A stretch of 64,000 bases of DNA, from contig NZ_PZJN01000009.1 of the NCBI RefSeq assembly GCF_003206695.1, positions 186,001 to 250,000 on the forward strand, read 5' to 3'. Position 1 is the stretch's first letter, and every line of letters starts with the position of its first letter. The position numbers and the translations under genes were made by a program. This document shows, piece after piece, positions 57,530-64,000 of the stretch. The notes below the pieces were generated by a model. That model was not told the origin of the DNA, ran no database searches, and saw only the letters and a program-made list of their open reading frames with translations. Source of the DNA: Salinicola halophyticus. GTDB lineage: Bacteria; Pseudomonadota; Gammaproteobacteria; Pseudomonadales; Halomonadaceae.

Positions 57530-57817
57530 AAGGAGCGGAAGATTTATGAGCAGAACCAAGACGACGCTGAATTCAAGAGTGATGCGGAGGAGCGTGCGTT
57601 CTGGGAAAGCCATGACTCCACGGACTATGTGGACTGGAACCAGGCTAAGCGTGCCGCGCTCCCCAACCTGAAGCCATCGACCAAGACGATCTCTTTGCGA
57701 TTGCCGGAATCGTTACTGGATCGCATCAAGATCGAGGCCAACAAGCGAGATATGCCGTATCAGTCGCTGATCAAGGTCTGGCTGGCGGATGACGTCGAGG
57801 AAAATCGGCGGTCTTGA
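57530..57817 (+). CDS. BrnA/CopG-type ribbon-helix-helix antitoxin, orphan and possibly 5'-damaged
   Basis: About 95 codons: EFKSDAEERAFWESHDSTDY, VDWNQAKRAALPNLKPSTKT, ISLRLPESLLDRIKIEANKR, DMPYQSLIKVWLADDV. This is the pattern of BrnA/CopG-like antitoxins with a C-terminal ribbon-helix-helix. The gene body is intact but no ATG/GTG/TTG in frame lies at the expected start (near KERKIYEQN); the frame only continues into the liuR relic. No BrnT-like toxin is adjacent. It is probably a stranded antitoxin whose start was lost at the relic junction. Confidence 0.65.
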   Translation, partial: KERKIYEQNQDDAEFKSDAEERAFWESHDSTDYVDWNQAKRAALPNLKPSTKTISLRLPESLLDRIKIEANKRDMPYQSLIKVWLADDVEENRRS

Positions 57818-57844
57818 GGGTGAGCTTCCAAGTGTAATCTGTAC

Positions 57845-58246
57845 TCAAGAACGCTCTTCCGCCGCCCTCAACTCCCCCAACGCGCCCTTGCACCGCTCTT
57901 CGACCTGATCCAGTTCGCGCTGCATGATGCGGATGTCTTCTAGCTGGCGTTCGAGGTTGGCGCGTTTGTCGGCGAGGATCTCGAGCAGCCGCTCGAGTTG
58001 GCGGACGCTGCCATCGTGGCGGGTGTCGTAGAGATCCAGCACTTCGCGGATCTCGATCAGCGAGAAACCCAGGCGCTTGCCGCGCAGGGCGAGCTTGAGG
58101 CGGACACGGTCCTTCTCGCGGTAGACGCGGGTCTTGCCGCGCCGCTCGGGGGAGAGAAGGCCTTCCTGCTCGTAGAAGCGGATGGTACGGGTGGTGACGT
58201 CGAAGTGCTGCGCGAGTTCGCCAATGGCGTAAGTCTGGCCGGACAC
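57845..58246 (-). CDS. liuR: MerR-family regulator LiuR
   Basis: A MerR-type regulator: helix-turn-helix YAIGELAQHFDVTTRTIRFY then EQEGLLSPERRGKTRVYREK, followed by a dimerisation coiled coil (SVRQLERLLEILADKRANLE, RQLEDIRIMQRELDQVEERC). No effector-binding cysteines of metal-sensing MerR proteins are evident, and it resembles LiuR, regulator of leucine/isovalerate degradation genes. The GTG at 58246 (MSGQTYAIGEL) is preferred, with GAGG about 10 nt upstream; a GTG at 58276 adds 10 residues. It is separated from liuE by the accessory island. Confidence 0.82.
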   Translation of the reverse strand: MSGQTYAIGELAQHFDVTTRTIRFYEQEGLLSPERRGKTRVYREKDRVRLKLALRGKRLGFSLIEIREVLDLYDTRHDGSVRQLERLLEILADKRANLERQLEDIRIMQRELDQVEERCKGALGELRAAEERS

Positions 58247-58293
58247 GGGTTTGTCGCCTCTCCTGATTTCCCCCACCCTAGCGTTGTTTGACC

Positions 58294-58309
58294 TTTACGT
58301 GAAGATCAA
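58294..58309. promoter_or_regulatory. degenerate LiuR-like operator upstream of liuR
   Basis: TTTACGTGAAGATCAA matches 12 of 16 positions of the liuA palindrome and lies 48 bp upstream of the liuR start, consistent with autoregulation. Confidence 0.45.
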
Positions 58310-58428
58310 CTTTAAACGTTGTTTTCTACACTCATCGGTGCCCGGGGCAGGCGCTCGGCAATCAATGGACGGGTGAAATCGCGGCGAAGAATATCGTTCG
58401 AGTTATCAACAGCCTGTTTCAGATTTGG

Positions 58429-59334
58429 CTAAAACAGAGAATTCTGTCGTTCTCCCGGGAACTCGGCCAACGGCGGCAATTCGATCCGTTCGGCGATGCG
58501 ATTGTAGAACTTTCGTGCCAGTTCCGGCGCCTGTCGGTTATCCGGTGTATGCACAAAGAGAAAAGGGGTTTTCCCCTGTTTTATCCACAGGATGAGGCGT
58601 TCGATCCACGGCTCGAAACGGGCCAGGTTAATGGCTTCGTCGAAGTGTCCGATAAAGCGAATAATGGGATTGACCGCCGTGCAGAGCACGTGTAATGGGA
58701 CTTTCGGCTTTTCGCCCTGCGCCTTGGCGAGCCGGTTGTCAAGCCCTGCGGGTGTCGCAAAGAGCGCTCGCACGTCGAGCATTACCCTATTGGCGTCTTG
58801 ACTTATCAACAAGCGGTTGAATGCCTGTTCCGCAGGCCCTTTGTGGAAAAAATCACTGTGGCGGACCTCGACCGCACGGGGTATCTCCCGTGGCCAGTGA
58901 GTGAGCAATCGCTCCAGCGCGGGCAGTTCGCCCTGGCCGAAATCTCTGGGTAGCTGGACCATGATCGGGCCGAGCCGATCCTTGAGCGGTGAAAGTCGTT
59001 CGATGAAGCGCTCGAATTCGTCGTCGATATCGCGCAGGCGTTTGCCGTGGGTCAGCTGGCTGGGCAGCTTGAAGCAGAAGCGGAACGTCGCTGGCGCCTG
59101 TTCGGCCCAGGCGGCGACCGTTTCGGCCTTGGGGATGCCGCTGTAGAAAGTGGTATTGCCTTCCACGGCGTTGAACACGCTGGCGTAGTCGCGCAGGTCC
59201 ACGTCGCCGTGAGCGGGTAGCAGGGAGCCTTGCCAGTCGGCGTTGGCCCACATCGCCATGCCCAGATAGAGCGGCGGTGCGGGATCGGCGTTCAAGTTCA
59301 CAGTTTGGCTTGACTCAACGAAGCTTTTCGGCAT
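58429..59334 (-). CDS. DUF72 (YecE-like) family protein
   Basis: A 301-residue DUF72 TIM-barrel-like protein: LYLGMAMWANADWQGSLLPA, EGNTTFYSGIPKAETVAAWA, FRFCFKLPSQLTHGKRLRDI and LFVHTPDNRQAPELARKFYN are the family landmarks. Biochemical function is not established to my knowledge. It overlaps the pdxY stop by 20 nt, so the two are probably co-transcribed. Confidence 0.9.
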   Translation of the reverse strand: MPKSFVESSQTVNLNADPAPPLYLGMAMWANADWQGSLLPAHGDVDLRDYASVFNAVEGNTTFYSGIPKAETVAAWAEQAPATFRFCFKLPSQLTHGKRLRDIDDEFERFIERLSPLKDRLGPIMVQLPRDFGQGELPALERLLTHWPREIPRAVEVRHSDFFHKGPAEQAFNRLLISQDANRVMLDVRALFATPAGLDNRLAKAQGEKPKVPLHVLCTAVNPIIRFIGHFDEAINLARFEPWIERLILWIKQGKTPFLFVHTPDNRQAPELARKFYNRIAERIELPPLAEFPGERQNSLF

Positions 59335-60187
59335 GCAGGGTCACCGTCGGCGAAACGATATCCTGCTGGGCGGCGATCATCGCCAGCTCGCGGGTGCCGG
59401 CACGGCGGGTGTGTTCGAACAGCATCTGCACCGCGGCGGCGGTCTGTTCCAGCGCGCGGGCCGGGCCTTCGTCGCTCAGGCCGGCGCGCAGGCTGTGGGC
59501 GAGGAACATCGCGGCGGTGAAATCGCCAGCGCCGTTGGGGGGAATCGTGAAATCGACCTTGGGCGTGGCGATCCGCCAACTGCCGCTTTCGGCATCGACC
59601 AGCATGCCGATATGACCCTCGTCGTCGCCAGCGACTTCCAGCGAGGTGATCAGAACTACCTTGGGACCCTTGGCGCGCAGCGCAGCGGCGGCATCGAGCG
59701 CGTCTTCCAGCGTGTCGATCTCGCGCCCGGCGAGAAAGGCGAGCTCGAACTGGTTAGGGGTGACGATATCGGCGCGGGCAATGGCGTGGTCGCGCATCCA
59801 TTCGGGAATGCCTTCGCGCACAAAAAAGCCGCGGCCGATATCACCCATCACCGGGTCGCAGCAGTAGAGCGCCCGCGGATTGGCCTGCTTGACGCGGTCG
59901 ACGCTATCCAGCACGGCGCGGCCGATGCCTTCGTCACCCATATAGCCGGAAAGCAGCGCGTCGACGTCCTCGAGCCCGACCAGCGATTCGACGCCATCGA
60001 GCACGTTTCTGAGGTGGTCGGGGCTGAACACGTCGCCGGTAAAGGCCCCGTAGCCGGTGTGGTTGGAGAACTGGACGGTATGGATGGCGGTGACTTCCAG
60101 CCCCAGCCGCTGCAGCGGAAATACGGCGGCACGATTGCCGACGTAGCCGTAGGCGACGTGGCTCTGAATGGAGATGACATGGGTCAT
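59315..60187 (-). CDS. pdxY: pyridoxal kinase PdxY
   Basis: A 290-residue ribokinase-superfamily enzyme phosphorylating pyridoxal in vitamin B6 salvage. [20 protein letters not shown] at the N-terminus, [40 protein letters not shown] and the anion-hole [16 protein letters not shown] (catalytic Asp of GAGD) are typical of PdxY. The ATG at 60187 fits family N-termini. Confidence 0.95.
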   Translation of the reverse strand: MTHVISIQSHVAYGYVGNRAAVFPLQRLGLEVTAIHTVQFSNHTGYGAFTGDVFSPDHLRNVLDGVESLVGLEDVDALLSGYMGDEGIGRAVLDSVDRVKQANPRALYCCDPVMGDIGRGFFVREGIPEWMRDHAIARADIVTPNQFELAFLAGREIDTLEDALDAAAALRAKGPKVVLITSLEVAGDDEGHIGMLVDAESGSWRIATPKVDFTIPPNGAGDFTAAMFLAHSLRAGLSDEGPARALEQTAAAVQMLFEHTRRAGTRELAMIAAQQDIVSPTVTLHAEKLR

Positions 60188-60397
60188 GAGACGGTCCTGC
60201 CGCGAAAGCGCAAAGGGCACAGTGTAATGCGCTGTGGGATGAACTTGCAGGGATTTGAGCGGTTTAACCTTGGGGCTGTATAAGCACGGACGATGACTCG
60301 ACGCCACCGAGCGGCGGCGATATGCTCGCTCCAGCTTTCATCCGCCACCTTTTATATTCCCTTTTATCAACGCATCGTGTTCAAGGATCGACTCAGC

Positions 60398-61525
60398 ATG
60401 CTACCCAGCGCCTCGTGCCCGCGCACGTCACTCCCTCGTCTTCCCTGGCTGCTGGCCTGTCTGTTTTTCGCCCTGTTGGTGGCGGGCTGTTCCAGCGGTC
60501 CGGTCATGACTACGACACCGAGCGGCAGCCCGGAGAACCGCGTCGAACAGCCGGCACGCAAGACCAACTGGGGCCATCTGCCGGGCTGGAGCCGGGATCA
60601 GCCAATGGCGGCGTGGAGCGCTTTCCAGGAGAGCTGCACTCGGCTCAAGCGAAAAGCAGCGTGGAAGGGCGTCTGTCACGATGCCCGATCGGTCGATCCG
60701 CTCAACGCCCTGGCGATCCAGAACTTCTTCGAGTCCCGTTTCACACCCTACCGGGTGACCAACAGCGACGGCAGCGCCACCGGCCTGATCACCGGCTACT
60801 ACGAGCCGATCCTGCGCGGCTCCCGCTTGCGTGGCGGGCCGTACCAGACACCGCTTTACCAATATCCGAAGTACTGGAAGCGCCACACCCACGTCGGGCC
60901 GACCCGGGCGGAACTGATGCGCAGCGGCGATCTCAACGGCACCGAGCTGGTGTGGGTCGACGACCCGGTGGAAGCGGCCTATCTGCAGATTCAAGGCTCC
61001 GGCCGCGTCGAGATGACCGATGGCAGCACCATGCGGGTGGCCTATGCCGGCACCAACAATCAGCCGTTCCAATCGTTTGCCCGCCGGCTGATCGACCGTG
61101 GCGAGATCACGCCCGCCGAAGCCACGCTGCCCGGCGTGCGTGACTGGGCGCGCCGGCATCCCGGTCAGGTCGAAGACATGCTCAACGTCAATCCGCGCAT
61201 GGTGTTCTTCCGCGAACTCAAGGGCAGCGAAGCGTTAGCCGATACCAGCGGCCCGGTGGGCGCACTCGGCGTGCCGTTGACCTCGGAGCGCAGCATCGCG
61301 GTCGACCCGAACGAGATTCCCCTCGGCGCGCCGGTGTTTCTGTCCACCACGCAGCCGCTCTCCAACCAGCCGCTGCAACGGCTGATGGTGGCGCAGGATA
61401 CCGGCAGCGCGGTGAAAGGCGCAGTGCGCGCCGACTTCTATTGGGGCCATGGCGATGCCGCCGGAGAAGCCGCAAGCCGGATGAAACAGCGCGGCGAAAT
61501 GTGGGTACTGATGCCGAATAATTAG
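60398..61525 (+). CDS. mltA: membrane-bound lytic murein transglycosylase A (lipoprotein)
   Basis: A 375-residue MltA. The N-terminus is a lipoprotein signal (LPWLLACLFFALLVAGC, lipid cysteine at 31). The MltA barrel (LITGYYEPILRGSRLRGGPY, AYLQIQGSGRVEMTDGS, RVAYAGTNNQPFQSFARRLI) and 3D domain (VFFRELKGSEALADTSGPVG, VAQDTGSAVKGAVRADFYWG with the catalytic aspartate) follow. It cleaves peptidoglycan glycan strands at the outer membrane. The ATG at 60398 is chosen for AAGGA upstream and the signal sequence. Confidence 0.95.
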   Translation: MLPSASCPRTSLPRLPWLLACLFFALLVAGCSSGPVMTTTPSGSPENRVEQPARKTNWGHLPGWSRDQPMAAWSAFQESCTRLKRKAAWKGVCHDARSVDPLNALAIQNFFESRFTPYRVTNSDGSATGLITGYYEPILRGSRLRGGPYQTPLYQYPKYWKRHTHVGPTRAELMRSGDLNGTELVWVDDPVEAAYLQIQGSGRVEMTDGSTMRVAYAGTNNQPFQSFARRLIDRGEITPAEATLPGVRDWARRHPGQVEDMLNVNPRMVFFRELKGSEALADTSGPVGALGVPLTSERSIAVDPNEIPLGAPVFLSTTQPLSNQPLQRLMVAQDTGSAVKGAVRADFYWGHGDAAGEAASRMKQRGEMWVLMPNN

Positions 61526-61778
61526 CCGAATTTTGCAATATTGGGATCCAGGAATTGAAAGCCCGATCTAACACATGAGTCTTGACAAATACTGTTGTGT
61601 TTCCTGCGTATTTTAAATCCGACATTCAGAAATAAATATTGATGGTTTAGGCGTTGCATAACAAGCGCCTGGACCGTCAGACCCGCCCAGGAATCTTGGC
61701 TCGGCTGACGCCGACCCTCCTTTCATCTACACTGAGACTCACATTAACAACAGTCCCAATCTGGAGGGAGGTAAACCT

Positions 61779-63002
61779 ATGGATAAGAATCCCGATAAAG
61801 GTTACATAGCATTGCTGGGTTGGAGCCTTGGCGCCGTGGAAGCGGCAGAGAAATTCGATCGACGTTATGTGGTCGTAGCACCGGATTGGGCGGAGGAGTA
61901 CTGCAACCAGCATGACATTCCCTACGTCTCATGGAATTTCGAACGTCTGAACGATCGCTCACTCGAAATTGCGGAAACGCTGAGAGATATGGGCGTGGAT
62001 GCCGCCGTTCCGCTATTCGAAGAGACGGTGGAGTGGGCAGGCGCCATCAATTCCGTGTTGATGAAAAATCCGCGCCTGCACGGTCAGGCCGTTTTATTTC
62101 GCGACAAGGCGTTGATGAAACGACGCGCCCAGCTGGGTGGCATTCGCGTCGGCATTTTCGAAGAGGCGCATGAAAAAAGCGATGTCGTTCGCTTCTTCAA
62201 ACGTGTCAACCAGACCTTGCTCAAGCTGGATGGCGATCCCGATGACCCCATCCATCTAAAAGCCTTCGATAAAGCCGGTTGTCTCGGACATCGGATCATT
62301 CGCTCACCGGACGAAATAGAACAGATTTCGGAAAGCGAGTATCCGTTATTGATGGAAAGCCACCTGGATGGGTGGGAATTTGCCGTCGAAGCCTGGGTCT
62401 GGAATGGCAAGATTCAGTTTCTCAATATTTCCGAGTACGTCACGCTGGGTTATTCCGTTTTCGTACCAGCGACTCCGGAACTCGAACGCTATCGCGAGAA
62501 AATCACTCGTCAGATCGAGCTGCTGATAGAAGCCTTCGATATCCGTTTCGGACAAATTCATCCGGAATATTTCGTGACCAACGACGGCACCATGTATTTC
62601 GGCGAGGTCGCCTATCGTCCGCCGGGGTTCAAGGCGTTCGAGCTCATCGAACGCGCTTATGGCTTCAGTGCCTATCAGGCATCGATGCTGGTGTTCGATC
62701 CCAAGACAACCGAAGAGGAAGTTGAGGCATTCTTCCCCACGCCTCTGGAAGATGCCAAGGGATGCGCAGGCTGCTTCGGGGTCTATCCGCGCAAGCGTGT
62801 GGTTAGCCGGCTCGAGCTGCCGGAGGAAACCGAACAACACCCGTACTTCGACTATCACGAGCTGACCGCGCCCCTCGAGGCGACGGTGACCAAACGTACC
62901 GCATTCGGTACCCACTGGGGCCTGATATTCTTCTTCGGCGACGACCCCGAGCGCATGCGTGATCTGCTCAAGCATCAGGAAGAACTTGATTTTTACGTCT
63001 GA
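61779..63002 (+). CDS. ATP-grasp domain ligase of unknown substrate
   Basis: A 407-residue protein. After an N-terminal Rossmann-like domain (GYIALLGWSLGAVEAAEKFD), an ATP-grasp core follows: AVLFRDKALMKRRAQLGGIR, LLMESHLDGWEFAVEAWVWN and FGEVAYRPPGFKAFEL with the metal-binding Glu and Arg. Such enzymes join a carboxylate to an amine or thiol through an acyl phosphate. The substrate is unknown. GGAGGGAGG precedes the ATG. A partner gene begins 62 bp downstream, so the two probably form an operon continuing past the window. The host-like region before it (61526-61778) is AT-richer and should hold the promoter. Confidence 0.82.
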   Translation: MDKNPDKGYIALLGWSLGAVEAAEKFDRRYVVVAPDWAEEYCNQHDIPYVSWNFERLNDRSLEIAETLRDMGVDAAVPLFEETVEWAGAINSVLMKNPRLHGQAVLFRDKALMKRRAQLGGIRVGIFEEAHEKSDVVRFFKRVNQTLLKLDGDPDDPIHLKAFDKAGCLGHRIIRSPDEIEQISESEYPLLMESHLDGWEFAVEAWVWNGKIQFLNISEYVTLGYSVFVPATPELERYREKITRQIELLIEAFDIRFGQIHPEYFVTNDGTMYFGEVAYRPPGFKAFELIERAYGFSAYQASMLVFDPKTTEEEVEAFFPTPLEDAKGCAGCFGVYPRKRVVSRLELPEETEQHPYFDYHELTAPLEATVTKRTAFGTHWGLIFFFGDDPERMRDLLKHQEELDFYV

Positions 63003-63064
63003 TCCGCGACAGTGCCTGACAATTCGTCGATCACCGCCATCGCCAGGTGAGGAGTCATATCGTA

Positions 63065-64000
63065 ATGCCGTCGGATACCGATTCCCCAGCCGTTGAAGCG
63101 CGTCTAGCGCCTCGACTGGAGCAACTGGACGAAGCGCTGGCCATGCTGGCACAGGCGCCGAGCTTCTCTCGGCCCGCGCGTGCCACGCGTGTTTTCGACA
63201 TTGCCCGTCGGGTCCTGCTGGAACCCGGCGGTTGCGAGGCGCTGGAGCTTCGCGCCGCGGCGATAGATAGCTCGGGACTCTTCGCCGACTCCGACTGGGC
63301 AACGCCGCAACATCTGTTGCCGGCGTTGACGCCGTTATCGCTGGGTAGCCCGGACGCCGATACGGTGACGATCGAATCGCTGAGCGAGCTGCGCCTGTTG
63401 GCGGTGGCAAAGGGCGATTATCCGCATGCCTTGATCTCCGCCGAACACGCCCACCACTATCTCACCCAGGTGCTGGCGCTCAATCTGCCGCGGCTATTCG
63501 ATATGGCCAGCGAAGCGGAACGCGAGACTCAGGGCCGACTGGCCGACGTCCCGCGTACGCTCTTTCGCTATCTGGCCGAGCGTATCGGCTTCGAGTTCAT
63601 CATCGACGTGATGATCGATGAAATCTGGCGGTTGCTGGAACAGCGCCCGCTGCTGACCGATTCGATCCGCCAGATGATTACCCAGATCGCGCTCTGCCAG
63701 GCTAATCCGGAGATCGATCTCGGCACCAGCGGGCAGGGCGCCGCACGCCTGGTCAGCAGCCTGTTCGGTCCGACCCAGGGATGTCGCGAAGACCCCGGTG
63801 TCGGCGTCTACGCGGAGAGACTGTCGGCGATGGACATTCCTGCACTACAGCAGGAAGCCTCCGGCATGGCACGCGCCATGCGCGATATCGGCCTCGTATC
63901 GCCTTACCACCCGGTGCTCCTGCGCTATCTGCTCGACAACAACGATCACCTGATCAGCGAAGCCCTGGGGCTATCGACGACCGGGCGCGACTGTCTGCTG
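63065..64000 (+). CDS. unrecognised protein, 3' end outside the window
   Basis: An open frame of 312 codons from the ATG at 63065 to the window edge without a stop: MPSDTDSPAVEARLAPRLEQ at the start, EFIIDVMIDEIWRLLEQRPL in the middle, RAMRDIGLVSPYHPVLLRYL near the edge. Host-like codon use and an upstream AGGAG (9-10 nt before the ATG) support it as real. The protein looks helical with no signal peptide; no family is recognised. It follows the ATP-grasp gene closely and is likely its functional partner. Confidence 0.75.
   Translation, partial: MPSDTDSPAVEARLAPRLEQLDEALAMLAQAPSFSRPARATRVFDIARRVLLEPGGCEALELRAAAIDSSGLFADSDWATPQHLLPALTPLSLGSPDADTVTIESLSELRLLAVAKGDYPHALISAEHAHHYLTQVLALNLPRLFDMASEAERETQGRLADVPRTLFRYLAERIGFEFIIDVMIDEIWRLLEQRPLLTDSIRQMITQIALCQANPEIDLGTSGQGAARLVSSLFGPTQGCREDPGVGVYAERLSAMDIPALQQEASGMARAMRDIGLVSPYHPVLLRYLLDNNDHLISEALGLSTTGRDCLL

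Noticed and set aside
57146-57817. A 223-residue protein read from the ATG at 57146
   Set aside because: Most of its N-terminal part runs antisense through the liuR relic; only the last 95 or so codons resemble a real antitoxin.

Overview
The window looks like chromosome from a high-GC gammaproteobacterium, most likely a Halomonadaceae member (Halomonas/Salinicola/Kushneria type). The grounds are gene content and order (ubiA-phoB-phoR, imuA-imuB-dnaE2, a liuABCDE leucine operon with a MerR-type LiuR, MltA, PdxY) and gamma-type Pho and LexA operators. The genus is an inference. No rRNA, tRNA, CRISPR array or insertion sequence was seen.

Layout. (1) 0.1-5.8 kb: an amine-catabolism cluster with an Eat-type APC permease, a glutamine-synthetase-like gamma-glutamyl-amide ligase, an aldehyde dehydrogenase and a LysR regulator. 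(2) 5.9-15.9 kb: ubiA (with a repeat-built N-terminus), phoB-phoR behind a long Pho box, a chemoreceptor with a CheR-tether tail, a secreted M23 peptidase, a siderophore-interacting reductase, Mn superoxide dismutase, cysZ and phoU. (3) 16-25 kb: DNA repair and SOS genes, with uvrD, zapG, and the imuA-imuB-dnaE2 mutasome behind a LexA box. (4) 25-28 kb: hexR, a small ORF and an NSS-family sodium symporter with a minisatellite leader. (5) 28.3-49.5 kb: a branched-chain amino-acid catabolic supercluster. It holds bkdA1-bkdA2-bkdB with a Hanks-type kinase as last gene; a divergent valine/isoleucine acyl-CoA degradation operon ending in an acyl-CoA synthetase; and liuABCDE for leucine. A ParE-type toxin-antitoxin pair sits between the last two. 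TTGACGTTAACGTCAA-like palindromes precede the bkd/valine divergent region and liuA, and a weaker one precedes the regulator gene at 57.8 kb, which suggests one LiuR regulon. (6) 49.5-57.8 kb: an accessory island between liuE and liuR. It carries higBA, an orphaned NadS-type antitoxin with a truncated toxin, a frameshifted NUDIX gene, and an AT-rich, all-minus-strand run of unfamiliar genes separated by attC-like imperfect palindromes. I read this run as an integron cassette array without an integrase (CALIN). Decayed copies of liuE and liuR sequence lie inside the island. (7) 57.8-64 kb: liuR, a DUF72 gene, pdxY, mltA, and an ATP-grasp ligase with an unrecognised partner running off the end.

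Two patterns are not explained by ordinary annotation. First, the cassette island carries candidate defence proteins (a PD-(D/E)XK-like nuclease, a HEPN-like RxxxxH protein, TPR-membrane and two-helix membrane proteins) between recognisable attC sites. Second, many gene boundaries in the host part carry short private tandem repeats (7, 11, 12, 15, 16, 24 and 27 bp units). Some are translated into new protein termini (UbiA, ZapG, ImuB, DnaE2). One GC-rich core is shared by the dnaE2 start and the NSS-transporter leader, and one heptamer family is shared by loci 24 kb apart.
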